From NCBI GenBank assembly GCA_021292105.1, contig CM037874.1:8262653-8326652 (forward strand): DNA of 64,000 nucleotides, given 5' to 3'. The DNA is from Anadara kagoshimensis (lineage: Eukaryota; Mollusca; Bivalvia; Arcoida; Arcidae). The notes beneath the pieces are model-generated. The model was not told the origin of the DNA and ran no database searches. It was given only the letters and a program-made list of their open reading frames with translations. Below, one piece after another: positions 1 through 24,100 of this stretch. Within the stretch, counting starts at the first letter, position 1; every line of letters begins with the position of its first letter. The position numbers and the translations under genes are program-made.

Positions 1-332
1 CAAAGATCATTACTACCACATGCTTGCAAAACTGTATACCGCTTCTATGTAAATTTGCAGTAAATTCACCTATATAGACCAGTACTGCCACATGATTGCG
101 AAACTATATACCACTTCTCTTAGTAAATTTGCAGTACAGTTTACCTATGTAGCCCTATGCAGTTTAAAAAACGTGAAAGGTTTAAAAGTTTTAAGTTTCG
201 AGTGTTTAAAAGTTTGAATTATGACCCACATACATAGTAACATGTTAATGTTAGCTCCTTCCTGCTGAAAAAGGTCAAAATTTTTATGCTTCTTGAGTTG
301 CTTCTTCAAAGATTAATTTTATTTATATTTTT
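1..332. repeat. Short degenerate tandem repeat
   Basis: The segment around 15-70 (ctaccacatgcttgcaaaac) recurs about 72 bases later in diverged form (ctgccacatgattgcgaaac). The rest is AT-rich PIWI intron with no gene. Confidence 0.4.
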
Positions 333-1756
333 AGCTCACCTGAGCCAAAAGGCTCAGATGAGCTATTGCTATCTATCACCGTCCGTCGTCCGTCGTCCGT
401 CGTTCGTCGTTCGTCGTCCGTCGTGCGTCGTGCGTAAACTTTACATTTTAATCTTCTCCTCCAAAACTACTGGGCCATATTTGATGAAACTTGGTGATTG
501 TTATGCCTGGGTAACAGGCTTTCAAAATTGTGTTCGGGGTTTGACCACGCCCAACAATATGGCTGCCGTTACTATAAATAGCCAAAAGACAAAAAAATCT
601 TCTTCTCTGAAACCAAAAGGTGCAGGCAAATTTTGATTGGATATTTGGATTCAGGATACCTAGATACACAATAATTGTGTTTTTCATGAAAATTGAACGA
701 AAAATAGGTTACGCGTTTTTTGCGTAAAATTATGTAATTTTTTAAATGAGACATTTATTGTTATAACTTCATAATGGCTGAAGATAATTGTATGGAGTTT
801 TTACTGTTGATCTTGTCTTGCGATTTTCTTCCGATTGATGTCAAGGTCAAAGGTCAAGGTCATGTCCCAGTTTTTGACCTTGTATAAAAAAATGCTATTT
901 TTAAACATTTCCGGTGATAATGATGTAGGATTTTTGGTTAATTGTAGGTATTGACATGACGATCATTTTGATATATCGATTAAGTTCATGGGTTCAAAGG
1001 TCAAGGTCACAGATGTACAAGTTTACCAAAATAGTTAATTATCTGCAAAACTATGAACTTTTTGTATAGGCATGTATATTAGAATATTGTAGGCAATGGC
1101 CCAATGGTCATTTTGATATATGAATAAAGGTCATGAGTTCAAAGGTCAAGGTCACAGATGTGAATGAATACCTGAATGGTTAATTATCTTGAAAACTGTT
1201 AACTTTTTGTATATGCATGTATATTAGAATATTGTAGGTATTAGCCTAACAACCATTTTGATATATGAATGAAGGTTATGGGTTCAAAGGTCAAGGTCAC
1301 AGATGTGAACAAGGTCTGAAATGATTATTTATCTCAAAAACTATAAACCTTTTGTATAGGCATGTATATTAGAATATTTAGGTATTATCCTAATGATCAT
1401 TTTGATATATGAATTAAGGTCATGGGTTCAAAGGTCAAGGTCACAGATGCGAATGATTACCTAAATGGTTAATTATCTTGAAAACTATTAACTTTTTGTA
1501 TAGGCATGTATATTAGAATATTGTTGGTACTGGCACAGTGGTCACTTTGATATATGAATGAAGAGCATGGGTTCAAATTTCAAGATCACAGATACAAACA
1601 AGTACTGAGATGTTTATTTATCTCAAAAACTATAAACTTTTTGTATAGGGATGTATATTAGAATATTGGCCGAATTATCATTTTGATATTTGAATGAAGC
1701 TCATGGGTTTAAAGATCAGTGATCAGGTGAGCGTTAAGGCCCATGGGCCTCTTGTT
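333..1756 (+). mobile_element. Pearl/CvE-like element with 145-bp core repeats
   Basis: Begins AGCTCACCTGAGCC and ends GGCCCATGGGCCTCTTGTT. It holds a CGTCGTC-type microsatellite (380-435), a unique part, then about five ~145-bp core repeats each with GGTTCAAAGGTCAAGGTCAC (near 991, 1136, 1281, 1425, 1570). The layout resembles non-autonomous Helitron/Helentron 'pearl' elements of bivalves. An inverted relative lies at 17071-18363. Confidence 0.7.
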
Positions 1757-2016
1757 GAAGGAATGCAATTTCTTGATGAAATAAAATTTTAAGCAAGACC
1801 AGCTCACCTCAGAAAAGAAGTTGTGATAGTAATATGTAGGTACAATGTGTAAACATTAAGGGGCCCAGACTGATTTTTAGTAGCCATAGGCTACTGGGTC
1901 CCTGCTAATCTTCATCCCTGCAGTCTCTTAAATTCTTAATACATGAATATTGGTTATATTTGTTATGGTTAGTTTAATATAGTAGTGATTATATACACAT
2001 TTGATTTCTTCATTAG

Positions 2017-12584
<10,568 letters not shown>

Positions 12585-13880
12585 AGATGGATCGATAAAG
12601 AATTTTTTAGTGTTAAAAAAAATTCTCAAAACTGCTGAAGTGCTGAAGTTGTTGGTGAAAGTGATAGAATTGGTGCCAGTTGAACTACAGCTTCAAGTTC
12701 CGTGCTGAAGCTAGTAATATTTGGAGAAGTATTGTTACTGACAGTAGTGTTGTATGATAGACATATATATACAGACATGCAAGTCAAAATGAAACAGATT
12801 CTAAAGGCTAGCTGTTTTCTCAATAATGGTTACAAAATATATGAGAAAAATTACTGAAGGTGTGCAATAAGTTCTAAAACAATATGGAAATATTTGATAT
12901 TCACAAATCAAACTGGATTTTATTTTCATCTCTAGTCTTTAAAAGACACTCAGCAATCTCATCCCATTAATATTCATCCATATTGAATGACATTTTCATT
13001 TTCACAGAATGTAAGTTTATATTTTTTGTTTCTTTCTTAAACACAGATAGTGTAAACTTTTTGGAAAAACTTGTATGAAAATATTTTTGTAATCTATATT
13101 TCAAACAAAAACATAAACTTGTCGTGTATAAATTATGAGAGCCCGTTTTATAAAATGACAATAAACTTTTCTCAGTGATAGTGATTGAACCTTGGACATT
13201 ACTCTCCTTTGTGCAAAGAGGTTTTATAAAGGTCTTTAATAAAGAAAAAAAAAATGGAAGAACTTGCAAGATTTGAGAAAAGCTTACTTTTATTCTTTAT
13301 CATTTCATGTTGAGGCATTACAGTTTATAGACTTCTGTTTATTATGTTAGTAGAGATATTTTATAGTGTAGTTTCTAGCATTGTAGATTAGGTTTACATC
13401 ACTGTTATTGTTAATCTTTGTTGAATATGTTTTTGTTTAAAAAAAGTTTATTTCTGAAGAAGTAGTAGTATTAAAAGAAAAAGGGACATATGTTGTTATC
13501 TTACCTTGTTCAAAAAGGATATGTTGGACTATTCTTATCCCACCTTGTTTGTAATGGATATGTCACAATCTTTAATATTTCATAAATATTTCTCATCAAT
13601 GAAAGAAAATCTGGTTCTGTATAATAAACATTCTACAATGTCCTAATTATCTACCATTTTTGGGATAATATTGTTTATATCAAGTTAATGCAAGTTAAAA
13701 AAAATTGTTGTTTTAAATTTGAAAAGAAGTTTCATTATTTGAAAGGAAGATCGTGAGTGTTTCATGTCTATCACAAATCTCATTGATTGTATGCAATATA
13801 TAAGTGCCTATTGAAAGCCGTCATCAAAAATGTATGTATGTAAAATCATCTTCATAATGTCATTTTATAATGTTAATAAA
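12585..13880 (+). other. PIWI 3' UTR candidate with poly(A) signals
   Basis: Non-coding, AT-rich sequence after the PIWI stop. AATAAA hexamers on the plus strand at 13238-13243 (followed by an A run), 13623-13628 and 13875-13880 are possible poly(A) signals. I cannot tell which is used. Confidence 0.5.
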
Positions 13881-13984
13881 TCTAGCATTTTTATATTGGT
13901 TATTAAGGTTTTATGATTTGTTTTTATAGATGTTTTATACACATTTCTGTTCATTTCTCCATTGATGTTATGGTTTTAGAAGAT

Positions 13985-14110
13985 TCTTTTTATGCTCCTT
14001 GAGGGGAGAGCATATAGTTGCTGCTTTGTCAGTCCATCTGTTGTGCATGATTTTGTTCGGAGCATAACTTGAAACCTTTAAGAGGAATCAACATGAAACT
14101 TGCCGGTAGA
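13985..14110. repeat. Dispersed repeat fragment
   Basis: ATGCTCCTTGAGGGGAGAGC...GGAGCATAACTTGAAACC is a phrase I associate with dispersed bivalve repeats; no second copy in the window. Low certainty. Confidence 0.3.
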
Positions 14111-16569
14111 TAGGAAACTAGCTCTTTTTTTCATAATTTCAGTGTTATTACTTTACTTTTGCAGAATTTTAATTAAAAAATAACCCTTTTAAAACTTAAA
14201 CTAGCCTTTATTTGGGTAGCATCTATCAGTTCTACCAACTGTTCTATTTAAAATGTGTCATTCATATAATGTGAGTAGTTTTTGATGGGAAGCATATTGA
14301 TAGCAACCTTGACAATGTTGCAGATGTTAGTAATCTCCATCATGTGGTTCATCATAGCTGTGGCAAACAGAAGAACCCTTTTTGTCCCACATATATATAT
14401 ATACAAACATTGCGAAGGTGCATGTTTCTGCAACCTTCCAATATCTGGTCATCTCTCAGTATAATTCAACAACATTGTCATTGCAGCTGTGTAAACATAT
14501 ACTTGAACCCAAATAATGTTGCAACTATTTACTTAGACGTGTGCTTCACATTTAGCTTATTTATATTGGTTCAAGATAAGTTTTACACAAACTCAAATGT
14601 GCTGAAGATATCAAGATTAGTATGAAGCATATTGCTTTAATCTAAATATAGTACATGGCAAATGAAATATTGCCAGTAATGTTAAAATGACCAAGCCTGA
14701 AAACCAATTGGGTTTTATTGATTAACCACTATCGGGTCATTTGGTAGAGTGCTCTCTATAAGTGGGAAATTAGATTCATATCCTGGCAGAGTCTGACCAA
14801 GAGTAACTGAACATATCCTGGCCGAGTCTGACCAAGAGTAACTGAACATTCTATCATCAAGCATTGACATTAAAGTCATGGGGTCCTTTGGAAGAAACCC
14901 TTAAACTGATGCCCTGTGTTGCACTAGGTGCGATACACAAAGGATTACTCGATGCACATTACCCCTTGTACACTGCAAAAGTAAAAACTTTGGTTATTGC
15001 TTCTGTAGTCCATCAGCAATATTGTGGCAGTATTTATAAACGTGAAAGATTCTATATAATGTAAATATGGACCATATATAAAGGTGGTTTTGAAATGAAG
15101 GCGTGAATAGAGGCATACAATAACACAGTATTAATACCCATGTGCAAAGAATAAACTTGCTGGTGTTTATAAACACACTGCCACAATATCTCTGATGGAC
15201 TATATAGCTAGTGATATTGAGATAATCATCAAATACAAACGTACCAATCTATGTTCGAATCACAATCCAGAAGCAAAGCAAAAACTTTGAAACTGACAAG
15301 TTAGGTTAAACCAGGGAAGTGAGGCCATGAAATATTCTTGACTGGCATGTAAACTACCATTCAGTCTACCGGTATTTGCTAACCATAAGCTATGTATATT
15401 TTAGGAATATTTGGTTGGATATATTGTCCATTATAAGCTTCTGCACATTGAAATTAGTGCAGTCTTGTATCACAGCACCTCATTGCATACAATCTAATTG
15501 TACCTAGTGATGATTCCAATTTTTAGTTTAACTAAGGCATGGTATCCAAGTGCAGTTATGATAATTTATGCTCAAGTCAAAATTCTTTCATTTTACGTAA
15601 AACAATTTAATCTTATACCGTATCTGTGGACTTGTGTCAGAGTGGAGTGGAGTTGAGTAATGATGATTAATGCCAAACTCAAGATTCTTTTATTTTACCC
15701 GTCAATTCAGGTGGTCTGGTGTCTGTCTGAATGGAGTGAAATGATGATTTTTTGCAAGTCAACTAGTCACGACTCTTTGACATATCGGTCAGTTCTTTTG
15801 ATTTTTGAGGAAACCAGATTGTTTGTGGCCTGGTGTCAGAGTGAAGCAATGATGATTTATGCCACTTTCACTAACCATCGGTGGGGTTCTTTAGATTTTG
15901 GAGGAAACCAGACTAGAAAACTGCCAACTGTCGGCAAGCAAATTGACTTTGTCACCTGAGTGGGATTTTAATCCAAGTGCCAAGAGGTGCTATGATCTGT
16001 AAGTCAGTACTTATAGCATTAGGCTAGTAAAGTCCTTTATGTCAGAAACCTGACCCACTTATGGAGCTAGTAGTATGGAAGAGGAGGTTTATTTTCTGGA
16101 TATTTTAATGTAGATAAACAACTTTGACCTGTCTGCTTGACCTTTAATTTAAATATTTATTTTTGATGAGGTCATTTGTATTTAAGAAACCTTTGGGTTT
16201 ATTTTGTCTATATAATGAGAACACTAATCATGTACCTTGAGTACATATTATCAATAGTTAATCCTACTACTACCCATTTATTGGATGGATCCTTCTATTT
16301 GAATATTCCTAATGAAGGTCAAGTGGACAGGTCAATGTTGTTTGCCTATACTACAGATATGGTATGAATACTCGTGTGTTGATGACAGAGTAGTCTCAAT
16401 ATTCAGCTAATGGATCTCTAACTGCACATCTCTCTGTCCAGGTTTAAATCCAACTTGTGTAGCAGATCTGTGTAGAATGTTTGTTTGCTTGAAAAAGGTG
16501 AATGATTTTAAACTGCATAATATGGTTTCCTCTGCTAGTACAGAATCAACCACCTCAATATCAGTGTAA
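14111..16569. other. Intergenic DNA, mostly old repeats
   Basis: No gene seen. Contains a SINE-head relic (14728-14850, where a ~35-bp piece with CTGACCAAGAGTAACTGAAC is doubled), an inverted-repeat element (15006-15202) and a degenerate SINE-like stretch around 15645-15960 (TGAGTAATGATGATTAATGC, GGAGGAAACCAGACTAG). Confidence 0.5.
15006..15202. mobile_element. MITE with ~36-bp terminal inverted repeats
   Basis: TAGTCCATCAGCAATATTGT at the left and ACAATATCTCTGATGGACTA at the right are inverted copies, followed inward by GGCAGTATTTATAAAC and GTTTATAAACACACTGCC. About 197 bp, TA-bounded, non-coding. Confidence 0.65.
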
Positions 16570-16914
16570 CCACTGCGGTAGCTCAGTCGGTAGAGTGCTC
16601 GCTGCGTAGGTGGGAGGTTGTGGGTTCGATCCCCGGCCGCGTCTGACCCAAGACTTGAAAGTGGGTAGTGACTGTTCTTTCGCCAAGCACTCGGCATTAC
16701 GAAATGAAAGTCACGGTTCTTTCGGATGGGAACTTAAAATAAACGAGGTCCCGTGTCACGGTGGGCTTGGCACGCTAAAGAACCCTGCTGTATAATGCCA
16801 TCAGCGCAATGCACAGGCAAAATTTCTGCACTTTCGCCTATAGTTGGCGACGTCTCGATATAAGTGAAAAATTCTTGACTGGGACGTTAAACCACATTAC
16901 TCACTCACTCACTC
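16570..16914 (+). mobile_element. Full-length tRNA-derived SINE
   Basis: tRNA-like head CCACTGCGGTAGCTCAGTCG...GGTTCGATCCCCGG with A and B boxes, a conserved body, and a tail CTTGACTGGGACGTTAAACC followed by (CTCA)n. An inverted copy lies at 21648-21975. Confidence 0.85.
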
Positions 16915-17070
16915 AATATCAGTGTAATAATCTTGGTTGGGCTTAAAACGCCATTCTGAACAGCAATGGAGTTAGTCGGCATACATGTGATCAATACCCC
17001 TAATGTTTGTGTGGAACAATTTGGAAATGTTTACTTTGGAAATTTGCTGGAAAACATAATTTTTACAAGA

Positions 17071-18363
17071 AACAAGAGGCCCGTGGGCCTGATACGCTCA
17101 CCTGATAACTAATGGCTAGCTGATAGATTTAAAGAACACATAAGTACTAAACCCCAATGACTTTTTTCTTTACATCATGATAACCATTGTATCAATACCT
17201 ACAACATTCTAATATACATGCCTATACAAAAAGTTTATAGTTTTCGAGATAATTAACCATTTTGGTATTGTTTTGCATCAGTGACCTTGAACTTTGAACC
17301 CATGACCTTTTTCTATACATCAAAATGATCGTTGTATCAATACCTACAACATTGTAATATACAAGCCTATACAAAAAGTTTATAGTTTTCGAGATAATTA
17401 ACCATTTTGGTATTGTTTCGCATCTGTGACCTTGACCCTTGAACCCATGACCTTTTCTATACATCAAAATGATCGTTGTATCAATACCTACAACATTCTA
17501 ATATATATGCCTATACAAAAAGTTTATAGTTTTTGAGATAATCAACCATTTTGGTATTGTTTCGCATCTGTGACCTTGACCTTTGAACCCATGACCTTTT
17601 TCTATACATCAAAATGATTGTTGTATCAATACCTACAACATTCTAATATACATGCCTATACAAAAAGTTTATAGTTTTCGAGATAATTAACCATTTCAGT
17701 ATTGTTTCACATCTGTGACCTTGACCTTTGAACCCATGACCTTTTTCTATACATCAAAATGATCGTTGTATCAATACCTACAACATTCTAATATACATGC
17801 CTATACAAAAAGTTTATAGTTTTCGAGATTAATTATAATCAGAGGTAAAAAAAACTAGGTCACGACCTTCACAATCGACCTTGACCTCATTTTGAAGATA
17901 CTAACAAGAAGATGTCAAAACTGAAAACCCCATGTCATTATCTGGTCAAATAGTCAAGTTATAACAGTTTGAAGCTATTTTACGATTTTTTCAAAATTAA
18001 ACGCAAAAACGCGTAACCTATTTTTTATCCGAATTTCACAAAATGAACAAACTATAGGCTTAAGACCCTAGAGAAGCCAAATATCACATCAGATTTTTTC
18101 TCCAATCATTGGTTTCGGAGAAGAAGATTTTTTAAGATTTTTGCACCCCTAGGTCACCTTGACCTAGTTATGGTAGCCATAGCAACGCCACGAACAAATC
18201 TGAATTGCACCGGCCCATATATACTTCTGACAAAGTTTCATTAAAAACTGTCCAGTAGTTTCAGAGGAGAAGTCGAAAATAGGTGTTAACGACGCACACA
18301 CGCACGCACATACACACGCTGCGCTATGCCATAAGCTCACATGACCTTCGGTCAGGTGAGCTA
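17071..18363 (-). mobile_element. Pearl/CvE-like element, opposite orientation
   Basis: Begins AACAAGAGGCCCGTGGGCCT and ends GTCAGGTGAGCT, the mirror of the copy at 333-1756. Core units start near 17296, 17441, 17585 and 17730 (145 bp apart), each containing TGACCTTGACCTTTGAACCC or close variants. Confidence 0.7.
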
Positions 18364-18633
18364 AAAATGAAAGGGATTCCATCTCCATAAATGGAAATAA
18401 CTGTTCAGCAGAAACGTTATGTGATATAGCGTGGTACATTGGGAAACCCAATTGGTCAAAACTCCAGCTGTAAGACACTTGTCATCCCATTTATATAATA
18501 GTAACATCCAGGGATTCCAGCTGAATACTGTAAATCATGTTTTCACACATAGGCTTTGATGTTCACAATGTACTGGTCAGTTTGGAAAATAAATTAGTAG
18601 CCAATGTAAGTGCAAACAATACTAAATAATAAG

Positions 18634-18801
18634 TACAGTTCAACCTGTCTTAAAGGCCACCTCTATATAAGGGCCACCTGCTTATTAAGGCCAGTAGAAT
18701 TGTATCCCAATTGTTCTTTATTCATGTTATTTGAACCTGTATATATAAAGGCCACCTTTACTGGTTTCATTAGGTGGCCTTTATAGACAGGTTTGACTGT
18801 A
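18634..18801. mobile_element. pogo-like MITE, copy 1
   Basis: TACAGTTCAACCTGTCTTAA...TATAGACAGGTTTGACTGTA. About 168 bp with ~28-bp terminal inverted repeats and TA ends. The interior reads AAGGCCACC and GGTGGCCTTT. Confidence 0.75.
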
Positions 18802-19129
18802 AATGGATCAAATGTGAAAAAAGTTTCATTTCAGTTTCAAAAAAAAGTGGTGTGGAATTGAAATGATTCACAGTACAAGAGACCAAATGAGCTGAAAAAT
18901 ACTTGATTACACTTTATTAAAACATTGTACTAGTATATAAAAATTTATAAACTTTATATTGTTAAATATAAAAATTAAACAAAATCACAAGTAAACAATT
19001 CAATGCTGAAAGAGAATATATATAAAAAAAAACCTTTGTTTGCCCTATAATATGGATAGTGTCTGTTCAAAAAAATGAAAACCAGAATGGTCAGTGAAGC
19101 TGCCTTATCACCTTGTATAGATTTAGTAA

Positions 19130-19325
19130 TTTATGAATGGGACATGGCCCTAGATCTATCATATTGATTTAAAAATTTGGTATGCGACACATCACCTCGT
19201 GTGTTACATTTGTTCCAAGTTTGATCAAAATCCATCGATAGGGGAGTGGTCTTGATACTGGGAAAGACGATCAGAGTGATTCCTATATAACCCCTCTACT
19301 TCATTTGCATGGGGGTATAATTATT
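19130..19325. repeat. Dispersed repeat (AAGTTTGATCAAAATCCAT family)
   Basis: Contains AAGTTTGATCAAAATCCATC, GTGATTCCTATATAACCCC and GGGGGTATAAT; PARP4 3' region. Confidence 0.65.
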
Positions 19326-19677
19326 AAGTCCACAATATTGTCTATTAAATATGGTACAACAACTTTTATCTGTTTATCACACACTATTTATTGACATGAA
19401 AATGACATTATTCTGCAGTTAAAAGATATTAAAATACCAACCTAGAGCGATATCAAATACTGAGAAAAAACCTCATTGACTTAAGATGTTAAAATTTGTG
19501 TTACCAAATGCGTTTTTGTTACCAAATGCGTTGTAACAAAGCTAATTTAAAACTTTCGTCTGCCCAATTATCATGGAAAATCTCTTGCAATCAGTATTAA
19601 AACGTCACATAATTTTTCCGATAGAATTTTGTGATCATCAGATGTTAAATCTGTTATATGTAATTTCTATAATAATT

Positions 19678-19862
19678 CAGTCAAACTTGTGTTAAAGGTC
19701 ACCTCTTTATAAAGACCACCTGCTTTTAAAGGCCAGTAAATATTTTATCCAAATTGCTCTTTATTCATGTTATTTGAACCTGTATATAAAGGACGCCTGC
19801 CCATAAAGATCACTTAATAAATACTGGTTTCCCTTTGGTGGTGTTTACAGACAGGTTTGACA
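19678..19862. mobile_element. pogo-like MITE, copy 2
   Basis: CAGTCAAACTTGTGTTAAAG at the left and ACAGACAGGTTTGACA at the right; diverged copy of the same family. Confidence 0.65.
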
Positions 19863-20777
19863 AGTTACATACTATCCAGGATAAATAAGGTCCTTATCAT
19901 ATACACACCGTACTCTTTTTCAGCAATAATCACAGACCAAATGCTCCAACAATTTGGAATACACAAAAATTAAAATAGCATTGTATATATATACATCAAC
20001 AATATTTTGTTTCTGATGAAAATGATCACTGTTCATAGCTCATTTAAATACATTTTACATCATAGACTACAGTATACATGTGTGGTAACTTACATGTAAC
20101 ATAGAACTAATAAGAAGACACTTACTGGGCTGAGGATTTTGCTTGGATTAGACACGATTTAAGTACATGTACTGTACATGTTTATGTATAATGTCATGTA
20201 AACAAAAAGGGTCCAGAGAACATCTTAATCATAATGCAGAAAACAGTTAATAAGGAAAATAAAATTATCTGTTAAGATTTCTTCACAACCACTGTGTTGA
20301 TTTTACTTTTACTATTTTTGCATAACCCAATGTTGGTAATAACGTGTTGATATATAACAAAGTGAAATTCTTAATTTTTTTCGTAATTGCCCTTTTTTGC
20401 ATATGCATGGTCATATATACAACACATTTTCTTTTCATATTAAATTTAAAACTTAGTTTATATAGGTTTGTTAATTTACTGCATAATTTTCATTGTATGT
20501 CTTTACAAGTTTTCAATTTAGACATGGTTTTGGTTTTGGTTAATTGTGAACCAAGTTTTAATGGTGGCCATTAACTTTTGCAAATTCTGAATAAAAACAT
20601 CTCAACAATAAAACATTTACAATTCAGACTCTTAAGAAACAAATCTAAAAACAAATTATATTCTTAAACAGAAATCTTCATAATTAAAATTCATGGTTTT
20701 TAATCTCCACGGACAATAAGTAAAAGTCAATAATGGCAGGCTAATAAAGTTTTGGTTTGTATAAAGATGGCTCTGTA

Positions 20778-21100
20778 TCAAGAAACAGACAGATATAACT
20801 CCAACAGGAAATGTTTTATACTTCTACCAAGTTCAAGGTCAGTACACAATCTAGGAAATTTTTGATAAGCCCCATTTAACCAGATTAAAGGTAATTCTAA
20901 ACTTTTTTCTAAAACCAGTGAAATTGATCCACGTTTTATGCATTTAAATCTAAGAATATTTAACCTGTCTATTTCAACACTTATATCATTTATGCTTGCA
21001 TCTTGTAACCAATCTAGAAAATGTTCATGTTGTTTAATGTAGTGTATTATCACCAGTAATGTAGCAAAAAGTCGCTCTCCCATTACCGACACTGAGGAAC
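20778..21100 (-). CDS. PARP4: PARP4 last coding exon (C-terminal vault-binding-like domain, stop)
   Basis: Encodes [20 protein letters not shown], then a helical run, [20 protein letters not shown] and [18 protein letters not shown], then TGA at 20778-20780. ATLLV near the start and L-x-LG near the end fit the vertebrate PARP4 tail. Phase 1 acceptor TATTTTAG. Confidence 0.94.
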
Positions 21101-24100
21101 CTAAAATAAACAGAAATAGACCAATAATGTTTAAAAAGCTCAAGCTCAACAAACAAAATACAATAAAACCTCGATTCATCGCCACCATTTGTTCAGTCAA
21201 ATTTTGGTGTTATAAAGGGGTTTGGCGATAAATTGGGGGAGGCGGATAAAGAAAAACATAAACAAAATGGATTTTGGGACTTAAAAATAGTGTGGCAATA
21301 AGCGAGGTGGCAAAGTTATCGAGGGGCATTATAACAAGGTTTTACTGTATGTATAACAATTTGAGACTGGTCATAGGACATATAATCAAATTAAATTTTA
21401 ACCTTGTTGGCAGTGAGAAGCACTTTGACCCATAAGCCAACACTTAAAACCATTCCACCATAACGACTTTAAAGGGTGATGAGAGAGATATCATTACCAG
21501 CAGGGACTTCCCTTGCCTTTGAAGTTTAAAAATCTTGACGACTCCCTTCTGTAGTCACAAAATTTAGTTTATGGTTTGATTCTGAATGTCAGCACAGTAA
21601 GGATTGGATTGTATTTAGTTTGATTGACAAAAAGTTGCACGAGTTGAGTTGAGTAATGGTGTTTTACATCCCAGTCAATTATATCGTGACGTTGCCAGCT
21701 GAAGGCCAAAGTGCAGAAATTTTGCTCGTGGGTTGTGCTTACTGCATAATATAGCAGGGTTCTTTAGCATGCCAAGCCCATGTGACACGGGACCTCGTTT
21801 ATTTTAAGTTCCCATCCGAAAGAACCATGACTTTCATGTTGTAATGGCGAGTACTTGGCGAAAGAACAGTCACTACCCACTTTCAAGACTTGGGTCAGAC
21901 CCCCACCAGGGTTTGAACCCACAACCTCCCGCTTACGGAGCGAGCACTCTACCAACTGAGCTACCACAGTGGTTAAGTTGCACATAAGCTGGAAATGATT
22001 ATTTTAATGTTGGACAATTTATCAAATTAGACTAATTAACACTACTATGTGAATTATTCCTTATATCTGCTTGACTCTCTTCCAATACTTTTAAAGTATC
22101 TAACATTATAAAATTAGATGCAGAAATAACCAAATAAAATTCTACATCCAGGAAACTGCTGTTTGAATAAGGTTATTAATTTATTTATGTGTTTTTAACT
22201 TACCTAATGAATATAATCCTTGTTGTCGTAAAGTTTTCTTTATTAAGTCACATGACACTCCTAAAACCTGACAAAGGTCAGAGGTCAATTCCCAGTATTT
22301 GTTCTGAAAAATGTATTTGACTACTGATTAAAACAAAACATTGATTTTTTAAAATTTAAATGACCCATAATCATTTCAGGTTTGATGGAATGGGGTTTTA
22401 TATCCCAGTCAAGAATACTTCACTTATATTGATATGTCACCAGCTATAAATGGAGTGGCTCAGGGAAATGTGCAGGGAGGGTTCTTTACTGTGCCACGCC
22501 TGATGTGAGACAGGGGGCATAAGTATTTAAGGGGTCTTCTAGAGGACCTGTGATTTCCATTTCTAAATACTAGGCTTAAAATAGAGACAGTTCATAACTG
22601 CTGCAATTTTAAAAACTACAGCAGTCTGTTGAGTGACAAATATAGCCAAATGGTCTCCAAAGTGCCCAAATGGACAGACACTAAATTTGGTATGTTAGAC
22701 ATTATCTCATGTTGCTTTACATTTGTGTCAAGTTTGATCAAAATCCATCCATAGACTTGGATGATATGAAGCAGACACAATATTGGAACAGATGGACAGT
22801 GTGATTCTTATATACCCCATCTTGAATTTGTGGGATAGGAGTTACAAAAATGCCATCAAAACAGAATTAAAGTTTATCAAGAAATTTGTCATACATTTTA
22901 TTTCATTCTAAACATACCAGTAATTGTTGGAGTTACATATTACACAAACAATGATGCACACAGCAAAATGAAAATTAAATGTCATGAAGTTCAGAAGGTT
23001 TTTGTAGCTGGTTGGGACTGGCAGATTAAAGCAAGAAAACCAGAATAAAACCTACGTACCTCTGTTGCAGCTGGTAATTTCTCACGGAAGTTTTTGTCTC
23101 CTTCACCAATTTTAATGTTAAACCACAAACTGTTATCAATGATTCTGAAAATACATGTACAGACATAAATTTTGTAATAAACGCTTTGTGATTGTCACAC
23201 TAGCTGAAGTTTTATATGTGTCTGAAAACAAAACTGTATACCACACTCTATAGGTTGTTCAGGAACTGAAGGCAATGTATACAGCTCGCCTATTTTAACA
23301 TTGGGTTTGTGGCAAATAAAATGTAATATAAACACAACTGGTTATTATTACTGATTTAAGTGGTATAGACTTGCAGGTGACTGATTGTTATATCCCTTCA
23401 TAGGAAGTCTTTTGTGAATGAGGTTGTACAAGCAATGGTGGGTACAAAGTACTGTATATCTTTAGTTAATAATAAACTTTATTCCAAAAGTTTTACAACT
23501 TATAGGATATATAAATAATTAATAAAATACACAAGTACACACAGATAGGCAGTGGTATAATAATAATAGTTAATCCCTACAGTCGATTCTGTTATTGATT
23601 TCAATTAAAATTTGTAAAGAAACACTCCAGTTTTTGTAAAAAAAAAAAAAAAAAACATAAACAAAATAACCATAACAACTGATTTGAAAGTTGATATTAA
23701 ATAAAGACAATCAAATTAAATACTCACTGCTTATATTCTGCAGTCCTTGTATCTCTGCTCAAGCTTTCTTTTCTTTCCGGACTAAGATCCATTTCTCTGT
23801 CATGCTGTCTATGTTCTCTAGGACTAAGATCCATTTCTCTATCATGCTGTCTATGTTCTCTAGGACTAAGATCCATTTCTCTATCAGGCTGTCTATGTTC
23901 TCTAGTCTTATCTCTACTCCTTGATCTTCTGGTCTGTTTATCCTTCTTTATTTTATTTCTTTTTCCAGACCGACTTCTTTTCCTCCTTTTGATAGCAGAA
24001 CGTCCGTAACTTCTGTCTACCCAAAGTCCATGGCTCCTGCTAATGGACCTACTTCTAGACCTACTTCTAGACTGGGTTCTACTGCCTTGAAAGTGCTCTA

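Larger units (their letters stand above)
18890..20777 (-). other. PARP4 3' UTR candidate with poly(A) signal
   Basis: AT-rich, no open frame of note. A minus-strand AATAAA at 18913-18918 is the outermost clear poly(A) signal. Two TIR elements (18634-18801 beyond the end, 19678-19862 inside) and a dispersed repeat (19130-19325) occur here. The end is a guess. Confidence 0.45.

Noticed and set aside
16570-16640. A tRNA gene on the plus strand
   Set aside because: A and B boxes are present, but it is followed by a conserved SINE body and recurs at 21648-21975, so it is a SINE head.
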